64,000 nt of DNA. It comes from Phascolomyces articulosus (Eukaryota; Mucoromycota; Mucoromycetes; Mucorales; Lichtheimiaceae). This document shows, one piece after another, positions 25,401 through 38,956 of this stretch; position 1 is the first letter of the stretch, and each line of letters begins with the position of its first letter. Below the pieces are notes generated by a model. The model did no database searches and was not told the DNA's origin. It worked only from the letters and a program-made list of their open reading frames with translations. The stretch lies in contig JAIXMP010000031.1 of NCBI GenBank assembly GCA_025677815.1, positions 477,511 to 541,510 on the forward strand, written 5' to 3'. The translations under genes were made by a program, and so were the position numbers.

Positions 25401-28400
25401 TTCACATGCAACAATAGGAACATGTTGATCGTTCACAGCTAATTCAAAGATGGTACTATATAGATGATATAAATCATTGAATCAGTTTTTTTTTCTAGAT
25501 GCATAAACATGATCCAATACGTCACACAGAGATATACACAAAATAAAAACAAAATAGTTCTCCTCTTTCTTTCCCCCCAAATTGTTTTGGTATCCCAATG
25601 TTTACCATTGATCCACGCGCGTATGTTTTTTCAAAGTTTGCAAAATATGACTTGAGAAATACACTTCTTCTAAACCGAATGTATCGCCTAATTTTTGTTG
25701 ACGAAGACGTTCTTCATAAGGTCCCAATACAATGACACGGCCACCAATCGTAGTACCCACGAGACCTGTTCTTAAAAACTCTTGATCATAAATTTCTGGA
25801 CGCAAAGTTTCTGCTGGTACAATAATAGGTTTGGCATGAAAGACAGCTTCCGTATGTTTAGGCATACCCCAGAATCCACCTGAGATAGAAGGTGCATCAA
25901 CCCAAATTTCACCAATGGTATCAGGGGTACAAAGAACACCTGTTTCTGGATCCACAATGGCCACCGTGGCTAAATGATATATCATTTATAATTTTTAGTC
26001 ATCCATCATTTTCCCACTAATAAATAATAATAATAATAATTTTTTTTCTTTTTTTTTTTTTACCTTCAGGAATAGCAAATCCAAAAGATCCCACATGAAC
26101 AACTTCGGGTGAATCAGATTCTTTTTGTGCTTGCTCTCCTGTAGCCATTACCGTCACTTTATTTAATTTGAGTGCTTCTGCATTTAATGTACATTCGAAA
26201 TTATCACGCGCACTGCCTGTGGCCAGAACAGAGGTCATTATAGATTCTCCTGTCGTTTGATCAATCGTTTCTTCCTGTTCCAATTGAGCAGGACCCAAAA
26301 AGTCACGGAAACCAATAATCATACCACCATGTTCTGGAAGTGATATCAAAGGACAAATGGTTTCTTCAGGCGATCGATTTTTGAGTGGTTTCAGTAAGGA
26401 TTCAGAAATGTATTTGTTCAACTCAGGTTTCACAACCAGTGTATCTACCATCAGGAATCGCAATGATGATAAATCAGGCATAACTTTTTTGCTTTGGTTT
26501 AATACTTCTTTGGTGTGGGATTGATAGTATTTGGTAATATAATTCAAGGAGGAATAGTCTGCGAGAGCCATGGTAGCTAAAAAATGACAGCAAAAAAAAT
26601 ATCAGCGTTATGATCCTCCAATCCATAATACACACATAATCACACGTTCAATTTTTATTACCTTTAAATTTAGAGAGGACATAGATCCATACAGCTGGTG
26701 TATCCACAATACTTGAACTAGCAAACACTGTATGACTTCCCGAAAAGATAGACCAAAGCACAGACACAACCAAGCCAATCTGTTGCCGTTGTTCCAAATA
26801 AGTGACCACACAATCCGCTCCACCTCTTGCCTTATATACAGGTGTTACTGTCAACTGGTCCCCATGATCACCTGGAGCAACAGAAGATTTTGTTTCTGTC
26901 ACTGAACCTTGAAAAGCTGTACATCCTGACAAAATGGTCTTGTGATTGACAGCCACACCCTTGAGTTCACCATTGGTAGCCTTTGCATATTCAATATATG
27001 CCAGATCCGGCGTATTGATAGCAGGGTACCCACCGGATTTTTTAGGATACCACGATCCAAAATCATTGGTTTTCCACCAATCAATATTAGAAGGAAACTC
27101 GATGGATTTAGCTTGCATATCACGCGTAAATGCCTTGAGATTAAAATCTGTCGTCAAGACCAAATAAGCATTGGTCAAACTCAAAATAAAGGATAATTCA
27201 GCTAATTCTTCAGCAGCATTGATAGGCACGGCCGCCATCCCAGCCAAGAAACATCCCATCAAAGCAACAATAAATTCCAATTGTTCTGATTTTCGATAAA
27301 TCAAGGCGACCCTTTCACCTGCATGTAAACCTGATTTTTCACGGATCATATGGGCTACTTTTTCTGCTCTTGCATTTAATTTTTCCCAAGTCATATTCAT
27401 AGATTCCTTGCCACGCCCATCGACTACAGTAAATGCCGGGTTGCGAGCATATCCACTCTTAGTGGCACGATAACGTAAAACTTCGGCCAGATTTTTGAAT
27501 TGACTCATATTAATATGTTCATTGGTATGGTCCAAAATACTAAATGGGATTTCACGCGGTTGTAAAGGTAATTGTTGTCGACCGGCCATATCGGCAAGTA
27601 ACATTTGTTCAGCGGGATCTTCAAGTAATAATCTAGGTTGAGGTGCAGGTTCGACAGCTTTGAAACTGGACGCCATATAACTATTACCATATCGACTACG
27701 GCCTTGAGTTAAGGAGGTTCTTCGAATAATAGGAGCTCGTGTTAATTCCATCATGGCAAAATGACTTCCAGAGGCTCGGGCATGACTTGTCGATGACATG
27801 ATTGAAGGTGCTCTACCAGAAGAGGAAGGGCGCCAGTTGTTGCCAGCGACGGAGGTCGTTTCTATAGTGTGTATTTGTTCAATGGGGTTGGCAAAAAAAT
27901 AAAAAATAAAATTCCATTCATCCCAATAACACATATACACATACTATTCTCATCCCAATCATCCTCCTTCCTCCTCTTTCATCACCACATATATATTCCT
28001 TTCCTCAGCTTTTATTTTAACATACCAAAATCATCACCAGTATTGTTATTGACAGGACGACCATCAAAATCAATACTTTGCGTTCCATTAAATCCAGCAT
28101 AATTGGGTCTTTGTCCACCAGGTTGCATAATACTTACTGCATCGGATCGTGATTCAAGTGAAGAATTACGCGCATGACGCGATACTTGACCTGGGGGTGG
28201 TACTGTTGCTGAAGGAATTGGACGTCCGGGATAGGGTGCCATAGGTCGTGCCGAATGAGGAGGCATACCTGCCACTGGTCTATACATGGGTCGTGGTGAA
28301 CCAACAGGTTGTTGTTGTTGTGGTGGCCCTGGTGGTACGGGTCTTTGATGATACATTGGACGAGGAGTACCATAAGGTGGTGCTCCTCCAGGCGGAGGAG

Positions 28401-29175
28401 GTCGATTATAAGGTGGTCGTTGTTGGTATGGAGCATAACCTCCTGGTCTAGGTTGTTGCTGTTGTTGTTGATAAGGTCCCATTGGTCGTTGCATACCATA
28501 TTGTTGTTGCTGTGGTTGTTGTTGCCAGTTGGGTCGTGGTGTATTCATACCACCACTAGGGTAATATTGGTTTCCACCTGGATAATAAGGTTGTTGTTGT
28601 TGCTGCTGCTGCCAAGGTTGAGAAGAATACGTAGGCCTAGGTTGTTGTTGATGAAATGTAGGACTGGCTGTCATTTGAGCTTGTTGCTGTTGTTGAAGTT
28701 GACCATCGTCTTGTTGTTGCATACGTTGGTGATTTTCTTCCATAAAAGCAGCACCCGGTTCGGGACGAGTAGGTGAATGAGTAGGTGAAGGTAGAAAATC
28801 TAGAAAATCAGTGACATCTGCAGCCGATGGTTCAGGTTCTAGATCCAATTGAAGTTGTAATTGGTCTTGTTCTTCTTGTTGTTGCTGCTGCGATGCATCC
28901 ATGGATAACCGGTGTTCTTGTTCTTGGTGTTCGTGTTCATGGTGGTGATGGTCCCCATTATTATTATTATTATTATTGTTTTCATAACGACGTACATCCT
29001 TTGGTAAAACTGGTGGTGGTCCATCATCTTGAACAATATAAGGTTCTAATAATTGTGCTTTTTTCTTTTCATAGCCCTTTTTTGTAATGTCGCCTTCTTC
29101 TAGTTCCAAATCGAGATTATGAAGCTGCTCCAGAATCTCGGGTGGGAGATCCCGAGTAGTTGCTTCTGATGCCAT
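22411..29175 (-). CDS. DIP2/CMR2-like protein: DMAP1-binding domain plus two AMP-binding domains
   Basis: Nine exons: 29175-28026, 27861-26662, 26576-26064, 25969-25606, 25455-24224, 24122-24042, 23918-23772, 23674-23068 and 22987-22411, giving 1956 residues with every join in frame. The N-terminus (about 1-50, LPPEILEQLHNLDLELEEG ... KKKAQLLEPYI) is a DMAP1-binding domain. Residues about 60-380 are Gln/Pro-rich and probably disordered. Two tandem fatty-acyl-AMP-ligase-like modules follow (start of first: LRYRATKSGYARNPAF, GERVALIYRKSEQLEFI; second: WRTKLTAEEVAFIAVTQ, GRKALILVPFGIEWIQA). This is the architecture of disco-interacting protein 2 and of fungal CMR2-type proteins, linked in the literature to diacylglycerol metabolism. 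A Ser/Gln-rich tail closes the protein. Usual ANL core motifs look weakened in the first module. Family assignment is secure; biochemical activity is not. Confidence 0.93.
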
Positions 29176-32100
29176 GGAATTATAAATAAATATTTTAATG
29201 TATTATGTATTGAAAAAAAAAGAAAGAAAGAAAGAAAGAAAATAGATAGATAATAATAATATTAATAAAGAAAAAGAAAGGAAAGAGGTGAAGGGAGGAA
29301 AGAGAGAAGAGGAGAGGAGGAAAAATGGATAATTATTCGTATATAATTCTATGTTTAGACGAGAGAGAGAGGAATGATAATGATTATATATTTATATTAC
29401 AAAGTGTATTGATTGTGTGCTTATAGATATATAAAAGAAGTTTGCACATCCACATATATAAACAAGAAAAACGATGGATGGAAACTGATAATAAGCTTTT
29501 TTTTTTGAGGGAGATTAATATAGATATTTGTGGTCGGTATATAGAATAACTGACTTCTATATGACAAGAGAAAAAGGGCTGTGTTTTTCGTCTATATATA
29601 TAAAAATGGATTTTAGTATAGTTTCTGTAAAATTTGGTGTATCGTTGACGATGCTCTGTGTGTGTGTGAAAAGATTTTCTTTCTCTTTCTCTTTCTTTCT
29701 TCCCTCTCTCTCTTTACCCTTTTTCTATCTTTCTTTGTTTCCTACTTCGTAATATGGTGAGATGGTGTGACAATGATCAAACTTAATGGTATTAAAAACT
29801 GGTCAAACGGATGATTTATTTGTATAACAAAATTTATTCTTTCGAAAAAAAAAAAAAGTATATAACTTAATGCGGGGCTTTGACTTGAAAATTCAATCCG
29901 CTTCATTTATTGAGTGGCTTTAGCGCTATTCTCTTTCAGGAAAAGAACCATTGCACATTTTATATGTATACATGTATGACTTGACCACTTTTGCCTTTTT
30001 GTTAAATGTTTATAAAAGTCTATATAACAAAGCATTACTTATCACAATCCAGTCTTTTGTATAACAAAATGTCATTTCCCCATTCATATTTTTTTAAATA
30101 TTGATAATAGAAAAAGAGGTGTTTTTTTTTCATTTCATTTTATTTTCCAGCCACGTTTTTTTATGTGTCACATTGTACAAAAACAGTAAATGAAACAGAG
30201 AAATTATATTGCGTTTGGAAAATCCAATTTTTTTTATAACAAATCGTTTAATCGAAAGACTTCATAAGGTAGTGATATGGTTTCATATTTATTTCGATTT
30301 GTCCTTTTACTATAACGTTTTACTAAGTCAAATTATTATTTGTAAACACTCTATTAAATTATAAGTGAGTCATATTCACTTTATTTTTATGCTTTGGATA
30401 CATTTCATATTTACATAAAATATAATATGTAATTTGGGTATTAACTAATTTTGATCTTATGATGCATATCATTTTAAATAGACATTTTTTCTTGCCGTTT
30501 TTCAAAATTGAACTGCTCTTTGGTTTCTAAGGTATTTGAAATATGTTCCAGGAATTTTATAATATATTACACATAGTATATAAATCCTGGAATGAATTCT
30601 TGATAGAATAGATAATGATTATAAAGAAGAGTATTTTTTTTTAAAAAAAGGATTTAAGCAGAAAGAGACCAACAGATGCAACATATTTCTATGTGTATAT
30701 AGCTAGTAAATACCCATATATAGGTTATGCTTGTATGCACCTATTAAAACACTACTTTCTCCACAGATGAAGTCGATCTTCTCCATTTAATATTATTAGT
30801 TTCTTAGTATTATTCTTTGGTCAACCAACAATCTTACAGCTATAATATAGAAAATGATTTAAACTCACATGTGGTATTGCTGCTATTAAATAAAAAGTAG
30901 TTGGATAAGAAAGTTACTGATAGGGGTAGAAGTGTGGAATAAATATACAGATGTCCCCGGTTAGATTCTACCCCTCTCTAAATTCACGTAATACCTAGTT
31001 ACGTGGTATCATAAGGAAAAAATTTAACTTTTCGATTAATTCACTTTCTTGTGTAAATAAAGCATTGAATTGTAAATATATAAATTTTGTCCACCAATAA
31101 AAGATGCTTATATAACGTAGTTTATTCATACAGTGCCATTTTTTATAAATATTAAAAATGCATATTTATGCCTTCTGCTAAGAGGACGTTATTGGTTTCT
31201 TATTTTCTTATTGTTGAACATTATACCTTATTTGGTATACCATTCTGAATTACCCTATCTCATAACAATGGCGCGTTATTCTTTTCTTCTTCGCTTTATT
31301 TTGGATACAACTATTCGGGGTACTCTTTTCTTCCTATGGACACGACAATGAAGGGCATCCTAAAAAAGAGACTTTATATATAATCAAGTGATCTGACACT
31401 AAAATCCATTTTTCCTCTTCCCAAAATATATATTTTTTATGCCGATGGGAATATCCAAGCCAACTTCGTAAATATATTGGGATACCTGGGCCATCGCTTC
31501 AATATAATAGCAATGTACCTCTTTATGTAACCTCTCTTTAGCTTTCTACCCTCGTTATTTTCTACTTTTTGGGGGTAAATACCTAGCTTGAAATTAACTG
31601 GGGGCTTTTGTATACTTATTTGTTGATATTATTTAAAAGCTATATACTATACATACATGCACATGCATAATAACCTTTCAAATGTTTCATCCTTTTTCTA
31701 GTTCCGTTTTGCATTTATCTATAATTTTTTTTTAAATATTAAATGTATTATTGATCAATGAAATTCAAAGCAGTTAAATATCAAGTATGGAAAACTTAAA
31801 AAAAAAAAAAATAAAAAGTTAGCACTGGAGGATTTTAGTCAGAAATATACAAACTAAAACACACTTCTGCCAGACTGTTAGTTCATGAGAGAGCTACTAA
31901 ACCGTATTTGGGATATTTTTGGATGCAACATGTCTATTTAAAATGATTTTCACCACACACGTATTAAAAAAATGGATAATATTCCAAGACTGTTCTTATT
32001 ATTTTATCGGATTTAGATACGGTTTTTTTCCCTCATAATCAATGTCTAATGCTCTTCTAATTTTCATCTTACGACTGCTGTTACATAATTATAGCATTCT

Positions 32101-32626
32101 TATGAGAAGCAAGCTGACATTATTATGAAAAAAAAACCATTTTCAATGTACAAGTATCCAGTAGCATGGCTACACTGAGCAAGGACAGTGACATGTATAA
32201 TCAGTAGTAGTAAACTAAAATGCATAAATAAGACCACTAATAAAAAAAACATTTACGTTCTATAAAAAATTTAAAGTGGTGTAAATGATCTTCATTGCTG
32301 GTGAGGTTAAAATCATGCAAAGCATCCTGTGACCGTTAACCTGATAAACAAATACATTGTCGCTTTAGTATAATATATATAACTTTCTGTGATTTGACGA
32401 CATGTTTATAATAAAAGCTTATATGAGGGACTCAATCGAGCATCAGGAGCAAAGGATAGGTGTCGTTAGCTCCGATTTTAGTATCGCTGTCTACTTGTTT
32501 ATTTGGATAAGAAGGTATTGAATTGAGAAATAAAAGCATCCAGATGCTACTGTACAAACTGCTGGTTATCTTTTTCCCATTCTTTTATTATAAGTTATAT
32601 TTTTCTACATTACCACACCTAGCACA
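29176..32626. other. 3.4-kb gene-poor stretch before the metabolic locus
   Basis: Upstream region of the DIP2-like gene (GAAA repeats near 29220-29240, CT-rich tract near 29680-29715), then AT-rich DNA. A small open frame at 31133-31351 (72 codons, hydrophobic) has no recognisable features. Parts of this interval (about 30550-30705 and 32285-32626) belong to the duplicated block that is also found near 47.4-47.9 kb. Confidence 0.5.
30705..32284. other. 1.58-kb segment present only in duplication copy A
   Basis: The sequence either side of this interval is contiguous in copy B (around 47560). It is therefore either an insertion in copy A or a deletion in copy B. I see no obvious terminal inverted repeats and no convincing long frame, so it is not assigned to a transposon. 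Confidence 0.6.
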
Positions 32627-34805
32627 ATGGTTCAGAAGATCCCAAAATCTTTCACTGACTATACTTCAATTATTCAAGCATTTCAAATAGTTGCAGCAGA
32701 AAACAAAGATCGACCATTTGTCCACTATCAACAATCAAATTTATGCGAGTACAAAACATTAACATATAACGAGTTTGACAAGATAACAACATACCTTGCA
32801 AATGAATGGGCCCCGGTGCTACTACCAGTGGTGAATACTAGCAAGCAATGCGTTGCTTCCCTTGGACACGAATCTTCTATTCAATCGCTACTTATGGCCT
32901 TTACTGTGTGGAAACTAAGTCTCATATATTTTCCCATATCTGTCTGGTGCGGTGAAATGGCTATTACTCACCTTCTTAAACATAGTGATCCTGGTTACAT
33001 CATTGCCTCAAAATCATATTTCAAGACAAATCTGCAATCCGCTCCTACTCTTTCAGTGAATAGTAAAAGTATCCCAATTACATTATGGCCAGAGTATGAT
33101 ATCGATCATCTTGTTACGGTGGCAACGGGTTCAAAAAATGATACTATTACAGGGGTTGTTCCTCCAGACCTCAACAGTATTGCGATTATCCTTGTTACAG
33201 GTGGTAGTTCAACTGGTATTCCAAAAGCAATTCGCTACAGTAATCGAACTTTCTTGTACACTTTAATTCATATATCGTTGAGGCATGAAGACCAGCTCAA
33301 TCATGGTCCCTTATTTATGAAACCAGAAGACATTTGGCTAGTAGCAACACCTGTAGAGCGTATAAGCACTTTCTGTATGTAATATGTCATTTTTATCTTG
33401 ATACATTTCTCTATATATCATATTATATATTCTGTTACATGACTCTCAATGAATGTGATTCATAGATATTTTCCTGTGGAGTATGCTACTTGGCGCAAGT
33501 ACAGTTATATTTCACCATGACCCTACTCTCGCAATGCAAAATGTTTTTGAGGCTGGGAAAATTTATAAACCAACCTGGGTATTATTGCCTGCAAATTTAT
33601 TGGAAAAAGTTTCAGAATATCTACAACAAGATTGCTCTTCTGATGATATAAGTAATACTATTAAAGGTGTAAAAATGTGGATGACGGCTGGTGCGCCGGT
33701 AGGTCAGTCTATCGCCAAGTTTCTGATGTCAAGAGGATTGCAAATGTCGATTGCATATGCTGCCTCTGGTAAGATCTACTTCTTCACCCTTCTAACTATC
33801 TATCTGGTGCTATCCAACTCGTTAATGATAGGATAAGGGGACTAACGCATAAAGATACCTGCTCAAAAATAGAATTCGGCTCTTTGTGTATACCTTTTGA
33901 AAATAAACCTGGGAATGATAGCCGCTATCGATTTTCTGATGTTTCATTACCATATCTGCTCTTTGAACCATTTGATCAAGGCATATATCAGCTTATTGTT
34001 CGAGGCAACTACCCTGGCCTTGCGACAGGAGTCGGAAATCGTCCAAATGGAGACTATGAGACAGGAGATTTATTTACAAATATCAACGAGAGCACCAGTA
34101 AGGTCGAAGAATATGGGACCTGGACTCTTATTGGACGTATGGTTGACACATTTACACTGTAAATATATTTTTAAAAATGAGATATTGTTTATATATATAT
34201 TCAATGTTTATGTATTATATCTGAGAACTATAGACTCACATTTGTATTGCATTAGACAAAATGGCAAGAGAGTATATCCTACACTTATGGAATTGAAAAT
34301 CAGTAACGAGGATATAATTCAGAATTGTATCATTGTTGGCGAAAACAAAAAATGTGCTGCTGTATTGATTGGCCTTGCTCAAAACAAAGCAGTAAAATAC
34401 TCTCCTACAGAGATGATATCAAAAGGTACTACTTTGATATATATAGTAGATATATTAATACTCGTCATTTTCTTCTTGCATATACAGCAGCAGTAGTACA
34501 TGAAAATATAATACTAATTTATTTATCTTTTTTTTTCCTATTCAGTATGTGAAGCAGTACGACGCGCAAATAAACGAGTACCAATTCACAGTGCTATCAA
34601 TGTACCAAGCATGGTGTATACACTTCCTCTCGACAAGAAGTTACCAATAACAGATAAAGGAACAGTTTTTCGTAAAGGAGTGAATTCTGATTTTGCGCAG
34701 GAGATCAACCAATTGTATGGTACGGTGAACAAAGAAGTAGCACCAACTTTTTCTGATTCCTCAATCAAAAAAACGCTGAAGCAAATGTTTTCAGTATTTA
34801 ACTGA
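32627..34805 (+). CDS. Stand-alone NRPS-like adenylation (AMP-dependent ligase) enzyme, copy A
   Basis: Five exons: 32627-33374, 33466-33768, 33873-34158, 34256-34425 and 34546-34805, giving 588 residues. ANL-superfamily enzymes activate a carboxylic acid as acyl-AMP. Seen: the nucleotide-binding loop TGGSSTGIPK at residues 191-200, an A5-like motif YAASEFGSL formed across intron 2 (canonical YGxTExG), GDYETGDLFT (canonical YRTGD), and the C-terminal LPITDKGTVFRK with the late catalytic Lys. The style, notably the VYTLPLDKKLPITDKGT end, is that of fungal aminoadipate-reductase/NRPS-like A domains, but the protein stops after adenylation: no carrier, reductase or condensation domain follows. 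The next gene is convergent. Acceptor 2 (ATAG|AATTC) was chosen because the same choice works in copy B. Substrate unknown. Confidence 0.85.
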
Positions 34806-35638
34806 TGAGAGGATAAATATTATTTTTCTATGGAGTGTACTTGAGCACAGCATATTATTCTTATTCTTTCTTTTTTTTTTTTTTTATCTTATTGTTCAAG
34901 ATAATACATGCTCTCCTTTTATAATTATACAACGTGATATATAATAAACAAATGCAGGAATATTTTATGTTATTTTTTTTTTTTTGAGATACTAGCCATG
35001 AATTTGGTTCCTTATCATTCTTGCATTGCTTTAAAGAATGTTCGAAGCAACATGGTTGACTTTGTAGGCTTAAAATATTAGGAGTGTTTGAGACTATGGT
35101 AAAAATGGTTTTTCGAAGGATGTTTTAAAAACAGTTAACTGAAAAATAAAATATTGGGGTGCTAATTTCTCAAAATAAGGATGCAGAGTATACATATTAA
35201 GATGCTTCTCACTTTATTCTGTTAAATAGAAGGCATGGAAGGTCGAAAATTTTTTGGTGGTTTGGACAAATTATAGACATTTATATCATTATATGGGATA
35301 TAAAATATTCTTACTGCCTTTCATTTACCACTTCAGGATGATGTGATTTTTGCAAATGCTCCAGACCCCTCTACGTATTCTATTACACAGTTATAGATAT
35401 ATGATATAGAATATTTAAATAAGAAAGAGTTTGGTTGATTTATTTAGATAAAAACAACTATGCATTAAAAATATAATGTCATTATGATCAGAGTCGAGAC
35501 TCTTTGTAAACTATCGATCTGTTTTGGTTCAGCCTCACGGTATCAACTAGAACTTCGATTTCGGGTACTATATATATATATATATTTAAAAAAAACGTTA
35601 AAATAATGGTAGAGAAAGTTGATTAAGACCAGAAAAAT
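34806..35638. other. 3' intergenic region of the convergent pair, copy A
   Basis: Non-coding interval between the stops of the adenylation enzyme and the hydrolase. It is duplicated with small indels at 50078-50864, which supports co-duplication of both genes as one unit. Confidence 0.6.
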
Positions 35639-37248
35639 TTATCTACCTAATAAATCTGGTTTTTCACCTGGTAAATTATGCCAACCATCGATAGTGCGCA
35701 CTGTAATCACTGACGATAAAGCAGCAATATCCCCTGGGTTTGATCTTGCAGTTACTTTTCTTTAGAATTATTTGTCCATAATAAAATGCATGTTAGAGGT
35801 TAATAAGCCGTTAATAATGATATATTACAAAAATTTATCCATTTAATAAATAGTAGGTCGGTCAGTGTTTGCTGTAAAATACTTACATCATTGGAGCACT
35901 ACAAAACACAATGTGAACTGGAACAGAAATTAGCTTTAACGATATGCAACTTGTATATGCATCATAGGAACCACATGCGCTTAGTAACTAATAAAACCCG
36001 CAGTATAACATTAGAACATATGTTTAGATATCATCAATAACAAAATTTGCTATTTTTACGTACGCTTTCTTGTTCTTTTGGACATTTAAGCTTAATAGTA
36101 CCATCATCCGTATCGTAGAATCCATAATTCTTTTAAAAAATTAAACCATTTATCAGTATCTTTCATATACTTCCTGTGACGGGATGCAACTCATTAATTT
36201 CATATAACTGTATTATACAGGCATTTATAAGTACTGAATAATTATATTACTACGTACTACATAATTCTCCAGAACTTCAGGGTGAAGTTTACTCCACACT
36301 GAACTCTTTAATAACGTCTTTTTGCATATTTCCCTATTACGAATTTCAAATATATATATACTTAATAGGAAGATTTTAAAAAAAGAGCAGAATGGATATG
36401 CATATGTTGCTTTTCTTACCTATTTGAAAATGTATCCTGCCGGCGTAATATACGGGATACTAAAGGAGAATTCTGAGTATCCGAAGGGCCAACAGTGCAA
36501 CTAGTTCGTATAACTGGTTCCATTAAGCAAATACCGTCAAATGTTTTGGGTTCAAGAAATTGTGAGATTAGCCTACAAAATAAGTACATCATAGGCAAAT
36601 CAATATTTAAGGTTTTCTATACTACACCATTTTGATCAACTCTCTAATATTCCGGAAGTAAAAAGCCCTTTTATTTGCTTCTATACTTATTACATTATGC
36701 ATGCACCAGAGCTATGTGAAACGCCAATCAGTTTATCGTAACTCTGTTTCAATTTCATTTGGTTAACTACTTGAAGTACATCCATTGCAAAATCGAACCA
36801 TGAAGCTTTGATATATATGTTGTAAATAGAAGAATAGAATATGTATGAATCAAAAGATCTTCGTTAGTTATATACTTTGAATCATCATTGTTTATGGTTA
36901 TTAAAATATTAAGCCTGGTGTATATTTACGCTTATATTCATTTATCCAAGATTGGTTTAATAGAGCAGAATCACCATGCGTTCGATTATCAAACGTAATA
37001 AAATCAATGTGGATATTATTATATTCAGGTTTTGAACGTAGTCGCTTGATTAATCGTTGCATCAGAGGATGTAAAAACTCCTTGTGAAATCCAGAGCCAT
37101 AAGACCATAAAATTGCGATCCTTGTATCCACAGCTTCTGAAGGTGATCGAAACTCGTGCCGCTCTACAACCAAACGCATATTATCATGATTTGGCGTCTT
37201 TGGGTGAACAGGAATATTAGTTTGATAAGTAGGAATAATGCGAACCAT
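35639..37248 (-). CDS. Alpha/beta hydrolase, LPX1/AKT2-like, copy A
   Basis: Seven exons: 37248-36930, 36805-36694, 36572-36420, 36333-36261, 36129-36064, 35987-35887 and 35759-35639, giving 314 residues. The family comprises fungal serine hydrolases (peroxisomal lipase LPX1, esterase-lipase AKT2) acting on acyl or ester substrates. Seen: the oxyanion region YGSGFHKE (residues 50-57), FDNRTHGDS (87-94), the nucleophile elbow GVSHSSG (Ser at about 138) and the late catalytic His region DGWHNLPGEKPDLL. At residue 50 this copy has Tyr where copy B has the usual His (HGSGF). The protein ends LLGR. An in-frame upstream ATG at 37284 exists, but the start at 37248 is shared with copy B. It is tail to tail with the adenylation enzyme, which suggests a common pathway. 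Confidence 0.83.
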
Positions 37249-38956
37249 TGTAGACTTTTTTTTTGAATTTTTTAATAATGTCAAAAAGTAACGTATATTA
37301 CAAATAAGTGGATCATTTATTTAAATATTTAATCTTTTTTCCTAATCTGCTAAACCAATATTTTCGTGTTTCAAGTTCATGTACGCAATTTTTTATTTAC
37401 TTACATGTAAACAGAAAAATCAGTATCTTATTATGATAGTGCATGTGTTTTATTAATATATAAACTCGTGTATTTTCTTTTGCCACAATCCTCTATTCAT
37501 CATTTGATAGCATTCTGCTTTTAAAAGGCAACTATCTATAAATCATAAAAGTCAATATCAATCGATTACAAATTGCTAAATGGGCCTTTAAAACAATTAT
37601 TCCAGTTAATGAAATGAGCCGTTACAATTAAGAACCTCTAATCGAAAGAGGTAATACGTATCATTTCCTGATAATAACGGATTTAATCCGATTACGATAT
37701 ACTTTTCTTTATTGTTTGATCATCTGATTCTTCAATCTGTACTAATACATATGATCAGCATATTAATATGTATAATAAATGCCGTGGAAACCACTTATAT
37801 TGTCACTTATCAGAACAAACATTAATACCAGATGTTGATATACTCTAGTCATGACGATCTTTTTTACTTATATGCAATGAAAAGCAAAAAATAAAAAAGT
37901 GGTTGATTTCGAAATCGAAAATACAAATTTGAAAATGTCAAAAAAGTAAATGGTCACCTTGTTGATCCATATCCGTGTATCATCCCTCTTCAACTTATTC
38001 TTATTACTATCTCACCAACCCTAACATGATATCTACATTATCAGCTAGTAGAATGGATTGTTCTCTGTGGGGAAAATGGGGACGATAAAGTTTTTGGGAT
38101 TATTGCAACTGTTTATGGTGAAAATTTCATATAGCAAAATAAAGTATGAGTCCCGTGTATCAAGGAAAAATCTATTAGTAGAATACCACAAGAAATATAA
38201 CGAATTCATATTATTGAATTTTTGCAAGAGCTTCTACCTAAATAGCAAAACACCTGACAGCAATATGAAATTGTTGGTGAAATCATGCGAAAAATTGCAG
38301 GTACATAGCCTCAAAACTATCAAAACCCATTCCCCATCAAGCCAATTGTAAATATATTTACGAACCGGAAGGTGTGTGTCTGCAGATATAGACTGATTAC
38401 CAATGTTCCTCCGGGGTTTAATTGCATTGGGGTTATCTGCCAAATTTGCATGCATGTACAGGATGTCACGTTTTCTTAAAATCGATGTGAGAAATTAATT
38501 TTTATCTTTTTTGAATGACATAAATCGTGTGACATTATAATGATTATGTATAGAAATAGAAAATAATACATGGGTATCAAAACTGTTTAGAATCTTAGTA
38601 ACTTGATTCCCGTGTAGTAATTCTATTTCTGATTCTCATGATCGTTGAGTATACATAAAAAAATGATTAATTTTGAACTGGAAATAAGGAGTTTCTTCCC
38701 AAAAATATAAAATATGTAAATAAAAACACTATTATGTTATATATACAATGTCTATAATATAACAATATAATTTATATAAAATGTAATACATCATGGGATA
38801 TATTTATCGTGAAAAAAAAAAAAAAACAAAACAAAACAAAAAACAAAAAGGAATACGTGTACTGAACATATGGGATAGGGGCAAGATTACATTATTCTTC
38901 ATTGTCGTCGTATATGTTATATAATAATTAGATATGAATAATTATGATGAATTTGT
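37249..38956. other. Intergenic between hydrolase A and the P450
   Basis: The first 0.7 kb is part of the duplicated block. A minus-strand frame from 38455 to 38045 has one internal stop and faint resemblance to a minus-strand frame at 45180-44800 (shared TNNFIL), so it may be a transposon relic. It contains one copy of an 80-bp dispersed repeat at 38469-38545. Confidence 0.45.
38469..38545. repeat. Dispersed 80-bp repeat, first copy
   Basis: Starts GTTTTCTTAAAATCGATGT and matches 44774-44851 in the same orientation with a few substitutions and a 4-base indel. It is probably the end of a mobile element. Confidence 0.7.

Larger units (their letters stand above)
30550..37963. repeat. Segmental duplication, copy A
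   Basis: From about 32285 to 37963 this stretch matches 47565-53181 in the same orientation, including exons, introns, intergenic DNA and both flanks. A further short match (about 30594-30705 to 47452-47560) is separated in this copy by about 1.58 kb with no counterpart in copy B. Homology ends to the right after TCACCTTGTT (about 37963). The offset between copies is about 15.28 kb at the left gene. Confidence 0.85.

Noticed and set aside
31133..31351. 72-codon plus-strand hydrophobic frame
   Set aside because: AT-rich Phe/Leu/Ile composition is expected by chance, and it lies in the segment present in only one duplication copy.
38045..38455. Minus-strand frame with one stop, weakly similar to 45180-44800
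   Set aside because: Shared words are too short to claim a common protein; only the adjoining 80-bp DNA repeat is solid.
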